Origin: Bacteroidota bacterium
GTDB taxonomy: Bacteria > Bacteroidota > Bacteroidia > Bacteroidales > NBLH01
DNA: 64,000 bases
Direction of reading: 5' to 3'
Assembly (NCBI GenBank): GCA_025361565.1
Contig: JANYKN010000018.1
Coordinates: 1-64,000, forward strand
Positions 36,746-47,004 of the stretch are shown one piece after another. Position numbers and translations under genes: made by a program. Below the pieces are notes generated by a model. The model saw only the letters and a program-made list of their open reading frames with translations. It ran no database searches and was not told where the DNA came from. Positions within the stretch are counted from its first letter, which is position 1. Each line of letters begins with the position of its first letter.

Positions 36746-36903
36746 ATGGTTAAAACCATTTGAATCAAATATCAATATTGAATAGAAAAATAAGATTTTG
36801 AATCACTTTACTTTAATGATTCTGAAACTAATCTATCCGATAATTTCAAAATTGCTTTTTCATCTGGCATTTTATAACTTTGTATGAAATAACAAACTAA
36901 AAT

Positions 36904-37125
36904 ATGATTGATTATAAAACAATTATAAGACGAAATTCAAATAAGCGATTTGGAAAACCATGTATCAGGGAAACACGGATTACGGTTTATGATGTATTGG
37001 GCTGGTTGGCTGCTGGAATGTCATACGACCAAATAATCATAGATTTTCCTGAATTGACCAAGGAAGACATTGTTGCCTGCCTTGCTTATGCCGCGGATCG
37101 TGAACATAAATTACTTTCTGCTTAA
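36904..37125 (+). CDS. DUF433 antitoxin
   Basis: A 73-residue DUF433 protein (GKPCIRETRITVYDVLGWLAAG, SYDQIIIDFPELTKEDI, CLAYAADREHK), a short helical DNA-binding antitoxin type that normally precedes a DUF5615 PIN-like toxin. Its stop overlaps the toxin start (TAATG at 37123-37127), the standard layout of these pairs. Expected to bind both the toxin and its own promoter. Confidence 0.9.
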   Translation: MIDYKTIIRRNSNKRFGKPCIRETRITVYDVLGWLAAGMSYDQIIIDFPELTKEDIVACLAYAADREHKLLSA

Positions 37126-37465
37126 TGAACTTGCTTTTTGATCAAAATATCTCATTTCGAATAGTTCATAAACTAAGTGGACATTTTGCTATGGCAAGCA
37201 TCTTTCGGATGTTGGGATGTTAGATTGCGAAGATTCAGAAATATGGCAATTTGCACGAAAGAATAATTATGCAATAGTAACATTCGATTCAGATTTCTAT
37301 GAAATAAGTTTGATAAACGGATGTCCGCCAAAAATAATTTGGAGAAGAACAGGAAACTTGACAACAGATCAAATTTCGCGATTATTAATAACTCATAAAG
37401 ATTTAATAGATAGCTTCTTGGATAGTCCTGAATTTAAAGATTCCGCTTGTCTAGAAATAAAATAA
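37125..37465 (+). pseudogene. Frameshifted DUF5615 PIN-like toxin
   Basis: The start at 37125 reads MNLLFDQNISFRIVHKLSGH and then runs into a stop at 37221. The remainder of the domain is in another frame (KHLSDVGMLDCEDSEIWQFA, ARKNNYAIVTFDSDF, NGCPPKIIWRRTGN) and ends at 37465. Joined near 37185-37193, the two parts rebuild a normal toxin of about 113 residues with the N-terminal Asp6 and the Asp-Ser-Asp motif of PIN-like nucleases. A net change of one base is needed. It could be an inactivated toxin, a programmed or phase-variable frameshift, or a sequencing error. Confidence 0.85.
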
Positions 37466-37510
37466 AACCTTTAATTGAGGTATATCAATCGTGGAAATTA
37501 TTAACAATAA

Positions 37511-37555
37511 AAATCCGCAAATCACTTTAATCTTAATAAAATGACTTGCGGATTT
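37511..37555 (-). terminator. Terminator of the RND efflux operon
   Basis: AAATCCGCAAATCA (37511-37524) pairs with TGACTTGCGGATTT (37542-37555) with one mismatch and a 17-nt loop. On the minus strand it is followed by TTATTGTT after an AT-rich stem foot giving a T-run. It sits 24 bp past the RND pump stop and may also stop the convergent toxin transcript. Confidence 0.8.
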
Positions 37556-37578
37556 ACTATTCTAATTAATACACTTTT

Positions 37579-40500
37579 CTAAATCATCTGCCTTAAATCT
37601 TTTTTCTTAATCTTATAACCCTTATTACGAGCTGCTTTTATTTTACCAGCATACATAATATAGTACATCACCGGAATAAAAATTAAAGTTAAGAAAGTTG
37701 CGAACGATAATCCAAAAATAATAGTCCAGGATAAGGGTCCAAAAAATGCAACGTTATCGCCACCAAAATGGATATGCGGACTAAAACTTTCGAATAATCC
37801 AACAAAATCAATATTAAATCCAATTGCCAGCGGAACCAATCCAAGAATAGTTGCTGTAGCTGTCAGTAATACGGGTGTAATCCGGGTTTTACCACCTTGT
37901 ATAATAGCATCGCGGGTTTTTAATCCACGCTCTTTTAAAATATCGGTAAACTCAACCAACAAAATACCGTTCCTAACTACAATACCGGCCAAGGCAACAA
38001 CTCCCATACCAGTCATAATAATTGAAATTGGCATTCGTGTAATAATAAATCCTAAAAACACTCCAATAAAGCTAAAGAGAACTTCAATGATAATTATCAA
38101 CGGTTTACTCAATGAATTGAACTGGGTTATCATGATAAACATGATAAGACATAAAGCAAGTAACATCGCTTTTCCTAAAAATGCACCGGTTTCTTTTTGA
38201 TCTTCTTGCTCACCTGTAAGTTTGATTTCTACTTTATCGGATTTTGTAAATTCAGGTAAAACTTTATTTATTTCAGAAACTATTTCATTTGCATTGTAAC
38301 CACCCAGTACGTTGGATGAAACGGTAACAATACGTTTTGAATTTTTACGGTTAATTCCTCCATAAGAATTAGGATAAGATACTTTAGCAACAGCCGATAG
38401 TGGTATTTGACGCACCTTTCCAGTCATCATATCCATAAAGGTTATTTTGGTATTCATTATCTTATCAATATTGGTGCGCTGCTCATAATTATACCTAATC
38501 TGAATTGGGTACTGATCTTCTCCATCGCGATATTTTGAAGCTTCAACTCCAAAAATGGCAGTTCTCAATTCCATTCCTATCTGGGCTGTAGAAAGGCCTT
38601 CGCGGTTTGCCCGAACCCTGTCTACTTCAATAAGCACTTCGGGTTTCTTTTTATCAAAATCAGTTTTCAGTTCTTCAATTCCAGGAATATTTACAGAATC
38701 GAGAAAGTGGATTAGTCGATCGCTTGTAGCCAACAATTCCATAAAATCATCCGAAGTTACTTCTATATTCACCGGTTTTCCTGTTGGTGGCCCACCTGCT
38801 GGTTTGGTTACAGTGATTTGGGCACCGGTAATATCTTTGATAGCATTTCTAATACTATCCATAAATATGGTAGTATTTTTTCCGTGCCTTTGACCAAACT
38901 CTACAAAATTGACCGTAACTTTTGCAATATTTGGGGTAACACCTCCAAAATCGAAATTCGATTCAGATGCGCCTCTGGCAACATTGGCTAAAATAGATTC
39001 AACTATATCTGTATCTTTTGCCATCACTTTTACTACCCTGGATTCAACCAATTTGGTGATTGAATCAGTCACTCTAACATCAGTACCTACCGGGAGTTTT
39101 ACTAAAGTGTAAATTGAGTTTGGTGCCATATCTGGGAAAAAAACCACTTTTGGTGAAAACATTCCCAATATTAAAATTGTAAGAATTAATAAACCGGTCA
39201 TTCCATACAATAAATAATATGGTCTCCGTTTTGTTAGCACCCAAGCAAGGAATTTTTCGTACTTTGCCAACATCGCCGGAATTACATTATGTTGAAATTT
39301 ATATAAAATCTTATAAAGGAACAAATTGTGACCGATAAATGAAATGGCTACAAATATCACTAAATTAGCAAGAGCATGCCATCCAGCCAAATGAAAAGCA
39401 GCACCCAAACCTCCAATTATTCCTGCAGTTGTGAATATCCGTTTGTGACTTAATTGTTGCAATTCATCATCACTTGGTTTCATAAATGATACGGCAAATA
39501 CCGGATTTATAATATATGCAACAACCAGTGAGGCAAACAGTGTGATGATAAGTGTTACCGGTATAAAAAACATAAATTTACCAATGGTTCCAGGCCAGAA
39601 TGCCAATGGAAAGAATGGCGCTAATGTGGTCAATGTACCCGAAAGTATAGGCATAAATACTTCACCAGCAGCAAATTTTGCAGAATTCTCAATATCCATT
39701 TTTGTTTTCTTAAATACCCGGTGTGTGTTTTCTATAACTACAATGGCATCGTCAACTACAATACCCAGTGCAAAAATAAAGGAAAACATAACCAACATAT
39801 TCATTGTAAAATCGATGAATGGCATAAATATATAGGCCAAAAACATGGATAATGGAACCGAAAGGCCAACAAACATGGCATTGGTTAGTCCCATAAAAAA
39901 CATCAATACCATAGTAACCAGAAGAAATCCAATAATGATCGTATTATTCAAATCAAAAAGCGAAGTTCTGGTTTGTTTACTCTGATCCCCGGTTATTACT
40001 ACATCAAGATCTTTTGGAAATTTTGAATTCTTTAATTCTGTAGAAATTTCTTTTATCTTGTCGGAAGCATCCAACAAGTTTTCGCCGCCTTTTTTAATAA
40101 TATTTAAAGTAATTACATTATTTCCATTCAACCGTGCATAACTTTGACGATCAGCAAATGTATCTTTAATCTCTGCAATATCTTTTAAGTAAATATGAGC
40201 ACCTTTTGAAGAATTAATTACAACGTTTTTAAGAGTTTCGAGATCTTTAAATTCACCAACAACCCTAATTGCCCTATTCATTCCTTCCATTTCGATACTT
40301 CCACCTGATAAAGTGATATTTTCACGACTTATCATTCCCGTAATATCATTAAACGAAAGCCCAGCAGCCTGCAATTTGAACATATCTACGTTAATCTGAA
40401 TTTCACGGTCGAGGGCCCCAACTATTTCAACTCTGGTAATTTCCTTTAGTCCTTCGATGCGTTCCTGCATCATTTCAGCGTATTTTTTAATTTTATCAAG

Positions 40501-40971
40501 ACTGTATTTCCCTGACAAATTAACATACATGATAGGGATTTCTGATAAATCAATGTTGTCAACGTCAGGCCCAGAGGTAATGCCGGTTGTTGGCAAATCT
40601 ACCTTTGCCTTATCAACCGCATCTTTAACTTTTTGTTTTGCATCAGCAACATCAACGCCTGTTTGAAATTCCAACACAACCATTGAAAAATCCTGAACCG
40701 AACTACTGGTGATTTTTTTAACACCGTTAATTGATTTTAGTCTTTTTTCGAGTGGCTTGGTAATCAGGTTTTCCATATCCGAAGGTGAAGTTCCTGCATA
40801 AACAGTTTTTACCAGTACGGTTGGTATTACAATTTCAGGAAACTGCTCTTTTGGTATCGTATTATAACTTATTATCCCAAATATCGATATAACAATAGCC
40901 AAAACATATATGCTGGTTTTATTGTCGATGCTCCAGCTGGTTGGCTTAAATTCTTTAAATTTATGTTTCAT
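37579..40971 (-). CDS. RND-family efflux pump, inner membrane subunit
   Basis: A 1130-residue proton-driven transporter of the AcrB/MexB type with twelve expected helices and two large periplasmic loops. The proton relay helix 4 carries GIVVDDAIVVIENTHR. PxxGT-like periplasmic sequences and the helix 10-12 region (GIVVRNGILLVEFTDILKERG) fit. The stretch around 515-560 has an unusual soluble/hydrophobic insert typical of Bacteroidota members of the HAE1-like group. Last gene of a tetR-tolC-adaptor-pump operon; it likely exports hydrophobic toxins. Confidence 0.94.
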   Translation of the reverse strand: MKHKFKEFKPTSWSIDNKTSIYVLAIVISIFGIISYNTIPKEQFPEIVIPTVLVKTVYAGTSPSDMENLITKPLEKRLKSINGVKKITSSSVQDFSMVVLEFQTGVDVADAKQKVKDAVDKAKVDLPTTGITSGPDVDNIDLSEIPIMYVNLSGKYSLDKIKKYAEMMQERIEGLKEITRVEIVGALDREIQINVDMFKLQAAGLSFNDITGMISRENITLSGGSIEMEGMNRAIRVVGEFKDLETLKNVVINSSKGAHIYLKDIAEIKDTFADRQSYARLNGNNVITLNIIKKGGENLLDASDKIKEISTELKNSKFPKDLDVVITGDQSKQTRTSLFDLNNTIIIGFLLVTMVLMFFMGLTNAMFVGLSVPLSMFLAYIFMPFIDFTMNMLVMFSFIFALGIVVDDAIVVIENTHRVFKKTKMDIENSAKFAAGEVFMPILSGTLTTLAPFFPLAFWPGTIGKFMFFIPVTLIITLFASLVVAYIINPVFAVSFMKPSDDELQQLSHKRIFTTAGIIGGLGAAFHLAGWHALANLVIFVAISFIGHNLFLYKILYKFQHNVIPAMLAKYEKFLAWVLTKRRPYYLLYGMTGLLILTILILGMFSPKVVFFPDMAPNSIYTLVKLPVGTDVRVTDSITKLVESRVVKVMAKDTDIVESILANVARGASESNFDFGGVTPNIAKVTVNFVEFGQRHGKNTTIFMDSIRNAIKDITGAQITVTKPAGGPPTGKPVNIEVTSDDFMELLATSDRLIHFLDSVNIPGIEELKTDFDKKKPEVLIEVDRVRANREGLSTAQIGMELRTAIFGVEASKYRDGEDQYPIQIRYNYEQRTNIDKIMNTKITFMDMMTGKVRQIPLSAVAKVSYPNSYGGINRKNSKRIVTVSSNVLGGYNANEIVSEINKVLPEFTKSDKVEIKLTGEQEDQKETGAFLGKAMLLALCLIMFIMITQFNSLSKPLIIIIEVLFSFIGVFLGFIITRMPISIIMTGMGVVALAGIVVRNGILLVEFTDILKERGLKTRDAIIQGGKTRITPVLLTATATILGLVPLAIGFNIDFVGLFESFSPHIHFGGDNVAFFGPLSWTIIFGLSFATFLTLIFIPVMYYIMYAGKIKAARNKGYKIKKKDLRQMI

Positions 40972-40991
40972 GTTTAAGTTTTTTTACCAGA

Positions 40992-42113
40992 TTAAAATCT
41001 TATGGCCTCGCCCTCTTCGATATCGAGATATCCAGAAGTAATTATTTTATCACCTACCTTCAAACCTTCAGTAATTTCAACAATTCCGTTATAGCTCTGG
41101 CCTTGTTTAACAAAGGATTTTCTTGCGAAAAACTTATTTCCCTCTGCTTTAGCAATATAAACGAAATCTCCGGATGGATCGGTTTGAATATATTTTACAG
41201 GTATACTCAATGCTTTATCAGCCTTATAATCGTTTATTTTTAAAATTGCTATCATGTTGGCTTTAAAACCATCTTTTGAAGGATCAAGCTTAACTTCTAC
41301 AATAAAAGTTCTATTTGTGGGATTGATATATCGGCTAACCGCAGTTATTCTGGTATCAATATCCCTATTAAGATCAGGGAAAATCACATTAACTGGATCT
41401 CCAAGACCTACTTTTTGCGAATATGCTTCGGCTACCTCAGCTTTTACTTTTATGGTATTAAAATTAACTACTCTAAAAGCAGGAATTGGCATCTGTGGCG
41501 AAGATATTTGACCAACTTTAATATTTACTTCTTCAACAGTACCATTAATTGGCGATTTAATCGAATTCATATTAATTTGTTCATTCATTGCTGCAATTTG
41601 GCCTTCTAGCGCTTCTTTGCTTGATTTAGCTTGCAGATATTGCATTTCCGATCCAATTTTTTGATCCCATAATCTTTGTTGTCTGTCAAAATTTTCCTTA
41701 ACAAGTGCATAGTTCGATTCCATTGCTTTCAACTGCTCCTGAAGGGCTGCATCTTTCAGCTTTGCAAGCACTTGTCCCTTGGTAACATATTGTCCGGTTT
41801 GAACCAAAATTGATTGAACTGTTCCACCTGCACCTTCGGGTTGAACATCAACATTTTCTTCACCATCAAGGCGGCCTTGAACTTCAATAAAATGCTTAAA
41901 TTCAGTGGTTTTTAAATCTTCAGTTGTAACACTAAGTATTTTTGACAAGTCCTCTGTTGGACCACCTAATTCAAGTTCCAACTTTTTAATCTTATCGGTA
42001 ATTTCACTTTGTTGATTCTTTAATTTCTCCAATTCCGCTCTTTTATCCTGTTTGCACGATACTACTGCTAAAGCAATTAGTAATGTGGTAATAGTCAATT
42101 TTATAGTTTTCAT
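40992..42113 (-). CDS. RND efflux periplasmic adaptor (membrane fusion protein)
   Basis: About 373 residues when started at the ATG at 42113 (MKTIKLTITTLLIALAVVSC); a start six codons upstream is also possible. Lipobox VVSC anchors it in the inner membrane. A coiled coil near the N-terminus (ELEKLKNQQSEITDKIKKLE) is followed by the biotinyl-lipoyl halves (VQPEGAGGTVQSILVQTGQY; INGTVEEVNIKVGQ) around a hairpin, and a beta-barrel domain. It bridges the RND pump and the TolC-like channel, whose genes flank it. Confidence 0.92.
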   Translation of the reverse strand: MKTIKLTITTLLIALAVVSCKQDKRAELEKLKNQQSEITDKIKKLELELGGPTEDLSKILSVTTEDLKTTEFKHFIEVQGRLDGEENVDVQPEGAGGTVQSILVQTGQYVTKGQVLAKLKDAALQEQLKAMESNYALVKENFDRQQRLWDQKIGSEMQYLQAKSSKEALEGQIAAMNEQINMNSIKSPINGTVEEVNIKVGQISSPQMPIPAFRVVNFNTIKVKAEVAEAYSQKVGLGDPVNVIFPDLNRDIDTRITAVSRYINPTNRTFIVEVKLDPSKDGFKANMIAILKINDYKADKALSIPVKYIQTDPSGDFVYIAKAEGNKFFARKSFVKQGQSYNGIVEITEGLKVGDKIITSGYLDIEEGEAIRF

Positions 42114-42150
42114 ATCTATATTTTTTTTCATTTAATATTAAAAAATTGAT

Positions 42151-43533
42151 TTATTTAGAAAGTATCCTATCAAGTGCCACTTTGGCGTTTAAGAAGTTAA
42201 CAACTGATGTATAATAATTGCGTTGTGCTGTTAAAAATTGATCTTGGCTTTGGGTCAAATCAAGGCTCGAAATAAGACCTTCTTTATATTTGATATTGTT
42301 CTTCTGGTATATTTTAACACTTAAATCCATACTTTCCTTATTAGTAAGATAATTTTTATACGCTATCTGGTAAGTGTTAAGTGCAGCTTCAAACTCCAAA
42401 ACCATACCTTGGCTAGCATAATCTTTGTTCAACCTTGTTTTTTCAAGTTCCAGCTCAGCCTGCTTAATTTTCGATATTCTTTGTCCACTTGTAATAATTG
42501 GAATGCTGGCCGTTAATCCAATCAGATCTTTAGGCATAAAATCCAATGCTGGTGTTTTAAGTTTTTGCTGATGTTGATAGAAACCAGCAATTGTTGGCAG
42601 ATATTTAGATTTTTCGCGCTTCACATTTAGCATCTGCAAACTTTCATTAATTTGCAATAATTTATAAGTTGGTGAACTTTCAATAATAAATTCCGGATCT
42701 TTTAAATATTCCATATTATCTGCACTTATAATGCTTTCAATATCATTTGTTAGCTTTATTGGTTGCTGAATATCCATTCCTATTTGAAGTTTAAGCAATT
42801 TAATAGATATTAATCGCTGTCCTTCAAAAGAAATGATTAATGTTTCCAGATTAGAAAGATTAATTTTCATTTGATCAATATCTGTATCTTCCATAAATCC
42901 TTGCTCGCGCATTTTTGTAATTTCTTCCAAAGTTTTTGCAACCAAATCCCTGCTCGATTTAAGTATTGCAATGTTTTCGTCAAGCACCAATACAACATAA
43001 TAGCTGTTTGCTACGGATTCTTTAGTTTTTAATTCAGATACAGCAAGACTTTGTTCAGAAAGTTCCTTATAAACCCTTGATGCCTGCAAACCAACAATAT
43101 ACTCACCACTGAAAATTAATTGAGATACACTTAAAGTAAAGGTGGTGTTATCTTTTACACCAAGTGGAATAGGTGTGCCAGGTACATAGGAGCTCATTAA
43201 ATCGCTGCCAGTAACAAATTGATCCGGAGGTAAACTTCCAAAATTATAATACCCGCCAAAACTCATTTCTGGAACTGTAAACTGATGTTGATAATCCGCT
43301 TTAAGGTTTACTTGTGGAAGCCCCATTGCTGTTGTTTCCATTACTAATTTCTTGGCTATCTCCACATCAATTTTCGAAGCCTGGATATTGCGGTTGTATT
43401 CTGCTGCGTATTTCTGAGCATCAACAAGGCTTAAAGATATTGTGTCTTTAAGCGCCGATTCCTGACCAAATGCAAATGATGCAAGAATTAGCATGATCAG
43501 GGTTAAAAAAAATGTTCGTATTAAATTCATCAT
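42151..43533 (-). CDS. TolC-family outer membrane channel
   Basis: A 460-residue protein with a signal peptide (about 5-23, cleavage after AFGQ) and two OEP repeats of long helices with short strands (SLVDAQKYAAEYNRNIQASK; ITKMREQGFMEDTDIDQM; YKEGLISSLDLTQSQDQF). This fits the TolC channel subunit of the tripartite pump encoded downstream. Separated by 32 bp from tetR and about 20-40 bp from the adaptor gene. Confidence 0.93.
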   Translation of the reverse strand: MMNLIRTFFLTLIMLILASFAFGQESALKDTISLSLVDAQKYAAEYNRNIQASKIDVEIAKKLVMETTAMGLPQVNLKADYQHQFTVPEMSFGGYYNFGSLPPDQFVTGSDLMSSYVPGTPIPLGVKDNTTFTLSVSQLIFSGEYIVGLQASRVYKELSEQSLAVSELKTKESVANSYYVVLVLDENIAILKSSRDLVAKTLEEITKMREQGFMEDTDIDQMKINLSNLETLIISFEGQRLISIKLLKLQIGMDIQQPIKLTNDIESIISADNMEYLKDPEFIIESSPTYKLLQINESLQMLNVKREKSKYLPTIAGFYQHQQKLKTPALDFMPKDLIGLTASIPIITSGQRISKIKQAELELEKTRLNKDYASQGMVLEFEAALNTYQIAYKNYLTNKESMDLSVKIYQKNNIKYKEGLISSLDLTQSQDQFLTAQRNYYTSVVNFLNAKVALDRILSK

Positions 43534-43565
43534 TTTAAAAAATCATTAAATGTTAATAGTTGCGT

Positions 43566-44186
43566 TTAGTTATCTGATTTTAATTTTTCAAGGACTATTT
43601 CCAGTTCTTTCAGTCCCTTTTCGCTAGAAATACCTCTGATGTGGTAAATGAAAATCTCATGAAATAGTTTAGGTGAGGTCATTTCCTGAATTGAAAGCAA
43701 ATCATTTTCAAAAGCATTTTCAATTCTCTGAACTTGTAATTTGGCGATAAGTTCCTCATTAATATCCTGACGATATAATCCTTCTGCTTTTCCCTTACTT
43801 AAGTTTTCCATTATATGGTCCATCAGCTTATCGCGACGAAATTTATGCATTTTATTATATGCTTCGGGATAATATTTTTTCAAATCGTAAACTGACGATG
43901 GACTATGTTCTTTAAGTATTATATTAACAATTTTTTGAACTTGGTAAAGTTCATCAATCGCATTCAAATAGGTTCTCTCAACATGATCAAAGCAAGTATT
44001 TTTTTCTTCAAATTCCATATCAAGAATTAGGTCAATTAATTCATTTTTATCCTTTACATGCTGATAAAGGGTTTTCTTCGAAATGCCCAATTCGTGCGAT
44101 ATATCATCCATGGTTACACTCTTTATCCCATATTTCAGGAAGAGTTGATTTACCCTTTTTAGTATATTTTTTAATTCGTCATTCAT
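43566..44186 (-). CDS. TetR-family regulator of the efflux operon
   Basis: A 206-residue regulator. The N-terminal helix-turn-helix is clear (YGIKSVTMDDISHELGISKK, TLYQHVKDKNELI). The C-terminal ligand domain is unassigned. As the first gene of the tetR-tolC-MFP-RND operon it probably represses its own operon until a pump substrate binds. Similar TetR-type regulators head many Bacteroidota efflux operons. Confidence 0.92.
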   Translation of the reverse strand: MNDELKNILKRVNQLFLKYGIKSVTMDDISHELGISKKTLYQHVKDKNELIDLILDMEFEEKNTCFDHVERTYLNAIDELYQVQKIVNIILKEHSPSSVYDLKKYYPEAYNKMHKFRRDKLMDHIMENLSKGKAEGLYRQDINEELIAKLQVQRIENAFENDLLSIQEMTSPKLFHEIFIYHIRGISSEKGLKELEIVLEKLKSDN

Positions 44187-44437
44187 GCTGCAAAAGTAAA
44201 CTAAGAATACTTTGGAAACAATATTTGAATCAAAAGTTTTCTTAGTTTAAATATTAAATAATGTTAAATAGATCTTAAAGCACTGAATGTCAAAATTATT
44301 GAATATATGGCTTTTTGATAAATTGTTTTCGGTAAACGGAGGAATTTTATCGATGAATAGAAATATTTGGGGATTAAAATAAAGAATGTTTATTGCACAA
44401 TGAAGAGGCAATAATCATTTTAACAATCATTAATGGC

Positions 44438-45001
44438 TCATTCTCTCACTATCTTAACTTCTCCATTCACACCCAATTGAATAATGGATGATGGAATAGA
44501 TTCCGAAACTTCTTCTTGTCTGTATTTTACTACATAATCAACCCTGTTCTTAATCACCTCATCAATCTGGCTGAAGTTTGCAGGATGTGGTTTTCCCGAA
44601 ATATTTGCTGATGTGGATACAATTGGCTTTTTAAACCGTTGGATTAGTTTTTTTGTAAAAGCCTCTGAAGTTACTCTTATTCCAATAGTCTTTTCATTGG
44701 ATAGCAGATTACTTGCCAGGTTTTTAGCGCCCGGAAAAATAATAGTTAAGGGTTTATCGCTCAATTCGATCAAATCCCAAGCAATATCAGGCATTTCATT
44801 GATATATGAAGGAATTCGTCCAACATCATCAATCAAAACAAGCATACTTTTGGTATCTTCGCGCTCTTTTATTTCATAAACTTTTTTAACAGCTTCTGCA
44901 TTGGTGGCGTCGCAACCAATACCCCAAATTGTATCAGTTGGATAAAGTATTATTCCACCTTTGTACAATACATCAAGTGCATTTTTTATTTCTGTTTCCA
45001 A
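44438..45001 (-). CDS. tsaC: Threonylcarbamoyladenylate synthase (YrdC/Sua5)
   Basis: A 187-residue YrdC-domain protein. It makes threonylcarbamoyl-AMP from threonine, bicarbonate and ATP, the first step of the t6A37 tRNA modification. Motifs: GGIILYPTDTIWGIGCDA, KEREDTKSMLVLI, SDKPLTIIFPGA and PIVSTSANISGKPHP. The Sua5 extension is absent, as in the TsaC type. Last gene of the dapD-GT9-tsaC run, 10 bp after the glycosyltransferase. Confidence 0.93.
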   Translation of the reverse strand: METEIKNALDVLYKGGIILYPTDTIWGIGCDATNAEAVKKVYEIKEREDTKSMLVLIDDVGRIPSYINEMPDIAWDLIELSDKPLTIIFPGAKNLASNLLSNEKTIGIRVTSEAFTKKLIQRFKKPIVSTSANISGKPHPANFSQIDEVIKNRVDYVVKYRQEEVSESIPSSIIQLGVNGEVKIVRE

Positions 45002-45011
45002 TTTGGATATA

Positions 45012-46007
45012 TTAATTAATTACTGAAAGAAGATCATCTATATTTATGGAATAGGCACATTTAAAATGCTTTTCGGGGCATTCACTTTTTCCATGCAAAC
45101 CACAGGGCCTACATTTCAAATCTTCGGTACTTTGCACAATCCTAGATTTGTTCGACAACGGACCAAACCCAAAATTGGGCGTTGTTGAACAAAATATGGC
45201 CGTTATTGGAGCATTCATTGCCGAAGCCAGATGTAACGGAGCTGAATCATTGGAATAATTCATTAAAGCATCTTTCATCAATGCCGCCGATTCTATCAGA
45301 GATAATTTTCCTGCCAAATTTTGCATCTGATCATGTAAACTTTCAATTCTAATTGATTCACAAAGTTCATTGTCACTTGGGCCACCAAGCAAATAAACCA
45401 CTATTCCCTTATCTACTTTATCAAGAAAATCGACCCACTTTTCTTTAGGAAACTGCTTGGTATACCAAACCGATGCCGGTGAAATACAAATATATTTTCC
45501 ATTCTTGTAAGATTTCACTTTCTCAAAATCCTGCTCTGTTGGATATAAGCGTGGCCTAAAATAATCTTCGTCTGTAAGATGTCTGATAAGCAATTGGTTG
45601 CGCTCGATTTCATGGCTGTCTTCATCGATATGATGAATTACTTTTCTATCGAAGAAAAATGAAAATGGATTTTTCGAAAAACCTATCTTTTGTTTCGCTT
45701 TTGATAAAACTGTAAAAATTCCCGTACTTGCAAATCGCTGAAGATTAATAATATAATCATATTTCTTTTTCCTGACTGAATTTAAGATAGACATCAGGTT
45801 TTTCAATTTGTTTTGTTTTTTATCCCATACAATTAACAAATTTATATAAGGATGTGACTGGAAAAGCCCTTCATTTCCTTTCCTTATCATAAAATCAATT
45901 TCTGATTCCGGAAAATGAAAATGGAGTTTTTCAAGCAACGCCGTAGCTAAAATAGCATCTCCAATAAATGCGGTTTGAATGACCAGAAATTTTGGTTTTT
46001 CCATCAC
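45012..46007 (-). CDS. Glycosyltransferase family 9 (heptosyltransferase-like)
   Basis: A 331-residue GT-B enzyme of the family that adds heptose or related sugars to the lipopolysaccharide core. Features: KFLVIQTAFIGDAILATALL, the donor-site region CISPASVWYTKQFPKEKW, and DALMNYSNDSAPLHLASAMN, with a C-terminal Cys-containing tail (KCRPCGLHGKSECPEKHFKC). Either of the first two Met codons could be the start. It lies 23 bp after dapD. Confidence 0.9.
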   Translation of the reverse strand: MMEKPKFLVIQTAFIGDAILATALLEKLHFHFPESEIDFMIRKGNEGLFQSHPYINLLIVWDKKQNKLKNLMSILNSVRKKKYDYIINLQRFASTGIFTVLSKAKQKIGFSKNPFSFFFDRKVIHHIDEDSHEIERNQLLIRHLTDEDYFRPRLYPTEQDFEKVKSYKNGKYICISPASVWYTKQFPKEKWVDFLDKVDKGIVVYLLGGPSDNELCESIRIESLHDQMQNLAGKLSLIESAALMKDALMNYSNDSAPLHLASAMNAPITAIFCSTTPNFGFGPLSNKSRIVQSTEDLKCRPCGLHGKSECPEKHFKCAYSINIDDLLSVIN

Positions 46008-46030
46008 GTTAATATTGTTAGGGTTACAAC

Positions 46031-46849
46031 TTATACTGCGACATTGTATTCGCGCAAAGCATCATTTAACGATGTTTTTAAATTGGTAGAAGCTTTTCGT
46101 TGCCCAATAATAAGTGCAGCCGGAACATTATAATCACCTGCAGGGAATTTTTTAACAATTGTGCCAGGTATTACCACAGAGCGGGCAGGAACAAAACCTT
46201 TATATTCTTTTGGCTCAGGACCTGAAACATCAATAATTTTTGTTGATCCGGTAATTACAACATTCGCACCTAAAACTGATTCTTTTTCAATATGAACACC
46301 TTCAACTATGATACATCGGGAACCTATAAAACAATCATCTTCAATAATTACGGGTGCAGCCTGAATGGGTTCAAGAACTCCGCCAATACCAACTCCACCA
46401 CTTAAATGAACACGCTTGCCAATTTGTGCGCATGAACCCACTGTGGCCCAGGTATCAACCATTGTGCCTTCGTCTACAAACGCCCCAATATTTACATAAG
46501 ACGGCATTAAAATAACACCTTTCGAAATATAGGCTCCATAACGTGCAACAGCATGCGGTACTACCCTGATTCCCAATTCTTTATATCCGGATTTTAATTT
46601 CATTTTATCGTGAAACTCAAGCACTCCAGCCATGCTAGTCTCCATTTTTTGAATTGGGAAATACATAATTACTGCTTTTTTTACCCATTCGTTAACCTGC
46701 CAGCCATTTATAGTGGGCTGCGCAACTCTGAGCTCTCCTTTGTCCAGTAATTCAATGCATGCCCTAATCGCATTTTGTGTTTCCGTATTTTCTAGTAAAG
46801 ACCGGTTTTCCCAGGCCGTTTCAACCATTATTTTGAATTTTTCAATCAT
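46031..46849 (-). CDS. dapD: Tetrahydrodipicolinate N-succinyltransferase
   Basis: DapD transfers succinyl from CoA to tetrahydrodipicolinate in lysine and meso-diaminopimelate synthesis. The 272-residue protein has an N-terminal helical domain and a left-handed beta helix of hexapeptide repeats (SYVNIGAFVDEGTMVDTW, GSCAQIGKRVHLSGGVGIGG, EDDCFIGSRCIIVEG). GVLEPIQAAPVIIEDDCFIG is family-specific. Normal length. Confidence 0.95.
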   Translation of the reverse strand: MIEKFKIMVETAWENRSLLENTETQNAIRACIELLDKGELRVAQPTINGWQVNEWVKKAVIMYFPIQKMETSMAGVLEFHDKMKLKSGYKELGIRVVPHAVARYGAYISKGVILMPSYVNIGAFVDEGTMVDTWATVGSCAQIGKRVHLSGGVGIGGVLEPIQAAPVIIEDDCFIGSRCIIVEGVHIEKESVLGANVVITGSTKIIDVSGPEPKEYKGFVPARSVVIPGTIVKKFPAGDYNVPAALIIGQRKASTNLKTSLNDALREYNVAV

Positions 46850-47004
46850 GCCTTCTGCTTTAAAATGTGAATGTAAAAATAGTGCATGAAGTTGAAAGTA
46901 TCAAATTGTTTGATATATTGAATATTAAGCAGGTTATATTTCAAAAATATTTACCCAAAATATTGTCTGATTTGGTATGTTCCACTAACGAATGAAAGAA
47001 TAAA

